37,641 nucleotides of DNA. It comes from Streptomyces albus subsp. chlorinus. Lineage in GTDB: Bacteria > Actinomycetota > Actinomycetes > Streptomycetales > Streptomycetaceae. Of the stretch, positions 37,500 through 37,641 are shown piece by piece. The translations under genes were made by a program, and so were the position numbers. A model generated the notes under the pieces. It was not told where the DNA came from. It saw nothing but the letters and a program-made list of their open reading frames with translations, and searched no databases. Position 1 is the stretch's first letter, and every line of letters begins with the position of its first letter. The stretch is taken from positions 575,433 to 613,073 of the forward strand of contig NZ_VJOK01000001.1 in NCBI RefSeq assembly GCF_013302895.1, given 5' to 3'.

Positions 37500-37641
37500 G
37501 TACGGCCCGGCGGGACACGGTGCGCCCGGTCCGGAGGGGAGGGCGGGAGCACAGCGGCCGGACCGGCCGTGGCGTACGTGCCGTGATGTGCCGGGGAACC
37601 GTGGCCCTGGCGGGGCGCGGTGGCCGTGACGGGGCGCCGGC

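Overview
The window is chromosomal DNA of a Streptomyces-type actinomycete. It has very high GC with strong third-position GC bias, many GTG and some TTG starts, four-base ATGA/GTGA gene overlaps, DmdR/IdeR-type iron boxes, a SigB/SigF-family sigma factor, a DUF5996 protein and a double-MerR TioE-type regulator. No rRNA, tRNA, CRISPR array, insertion sequence, integrase or replication origin was seen. Nearly all of it is coding.

Layout. (1) 1-2353, minus strand: a partial GNAT acetyltransferase, an SGNH hydrolase and a SigB-family sigma factor, with a perfect 56-bp palindrome between the last two. (2) 2675-6753, plus strand: a tightly coupled five-gene stressosome-type operon of rsbR-, rsbS- and rsbT-like genes, an ATPase-PP2C fusion resembling RsbX, and an RsbU-like PP2C phosphatase. 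It diverges from the sigma gene. (3) 6750-12776: mostly single genes, namely an ICL/PEP-mutase enzyme, a WD40 protein, a cupin-XRE regulator, a methyltransferase, a frameshifted zinc-independent ribosomal protein L32 with a Zur-like operator, a nucleotidyltransferase and a baeRF-type release-factor relative. (4) 12945-28313: a complete-looking enterobactin-type catecholate siderophore locus. (5) 28382-37436: a membrane protein, a DUF5996 protein, a binding-protein fold without a signal peptide, a HelD/HelR-type RNA polymerase motor, a divergent TetR/MFS pair, a double-MerR regulator and a small zinc-ribbon protein.

How the siderophore genes work together. The aroma of the pathway is classical: isochorismate synthase, isochorismatase and 2,3-dihydro-DHB dehydrogenase make 2,3-dihydroxybenzoate. 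EntE activates it, a free-standing aryl carrier protein holds it, and a single C-A-T-TE NRPS module joins it to an amino acid. The NRPS specificity residues I read from the A domain (D,V,W,H,F,S,L,V,D) are those of the serine-activating EntF. With one Ser module, a thioesterase and a Fes-type esterase, the predicted product is a cyclic trilactone of DHB-Ser, i.e. enterobactin or a close relative. Uptake is by a lipoprotein, two FecCD permeases and an ATPase. One iron box lies between the divergent permease and lipoprotein/biosynthesis operons. A second lies between the esterase and a secreted YncE-like beta-propeller, which ties that protein to the iron response. No MbtH-like protein, phosphopantetheinyl transferase or dedicated exporter is seen in the cluster.

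Points most worth a second look: the series of three RsbT-like domains, the third having lost its catalytic Glu and Asn; the +1 shift in the L32 gene at a CCC-C run; the split EntB; the iron-box YncE-like gene; the iron box abutting the permease start codon; and the double-hairpin leader of the HelD gene.
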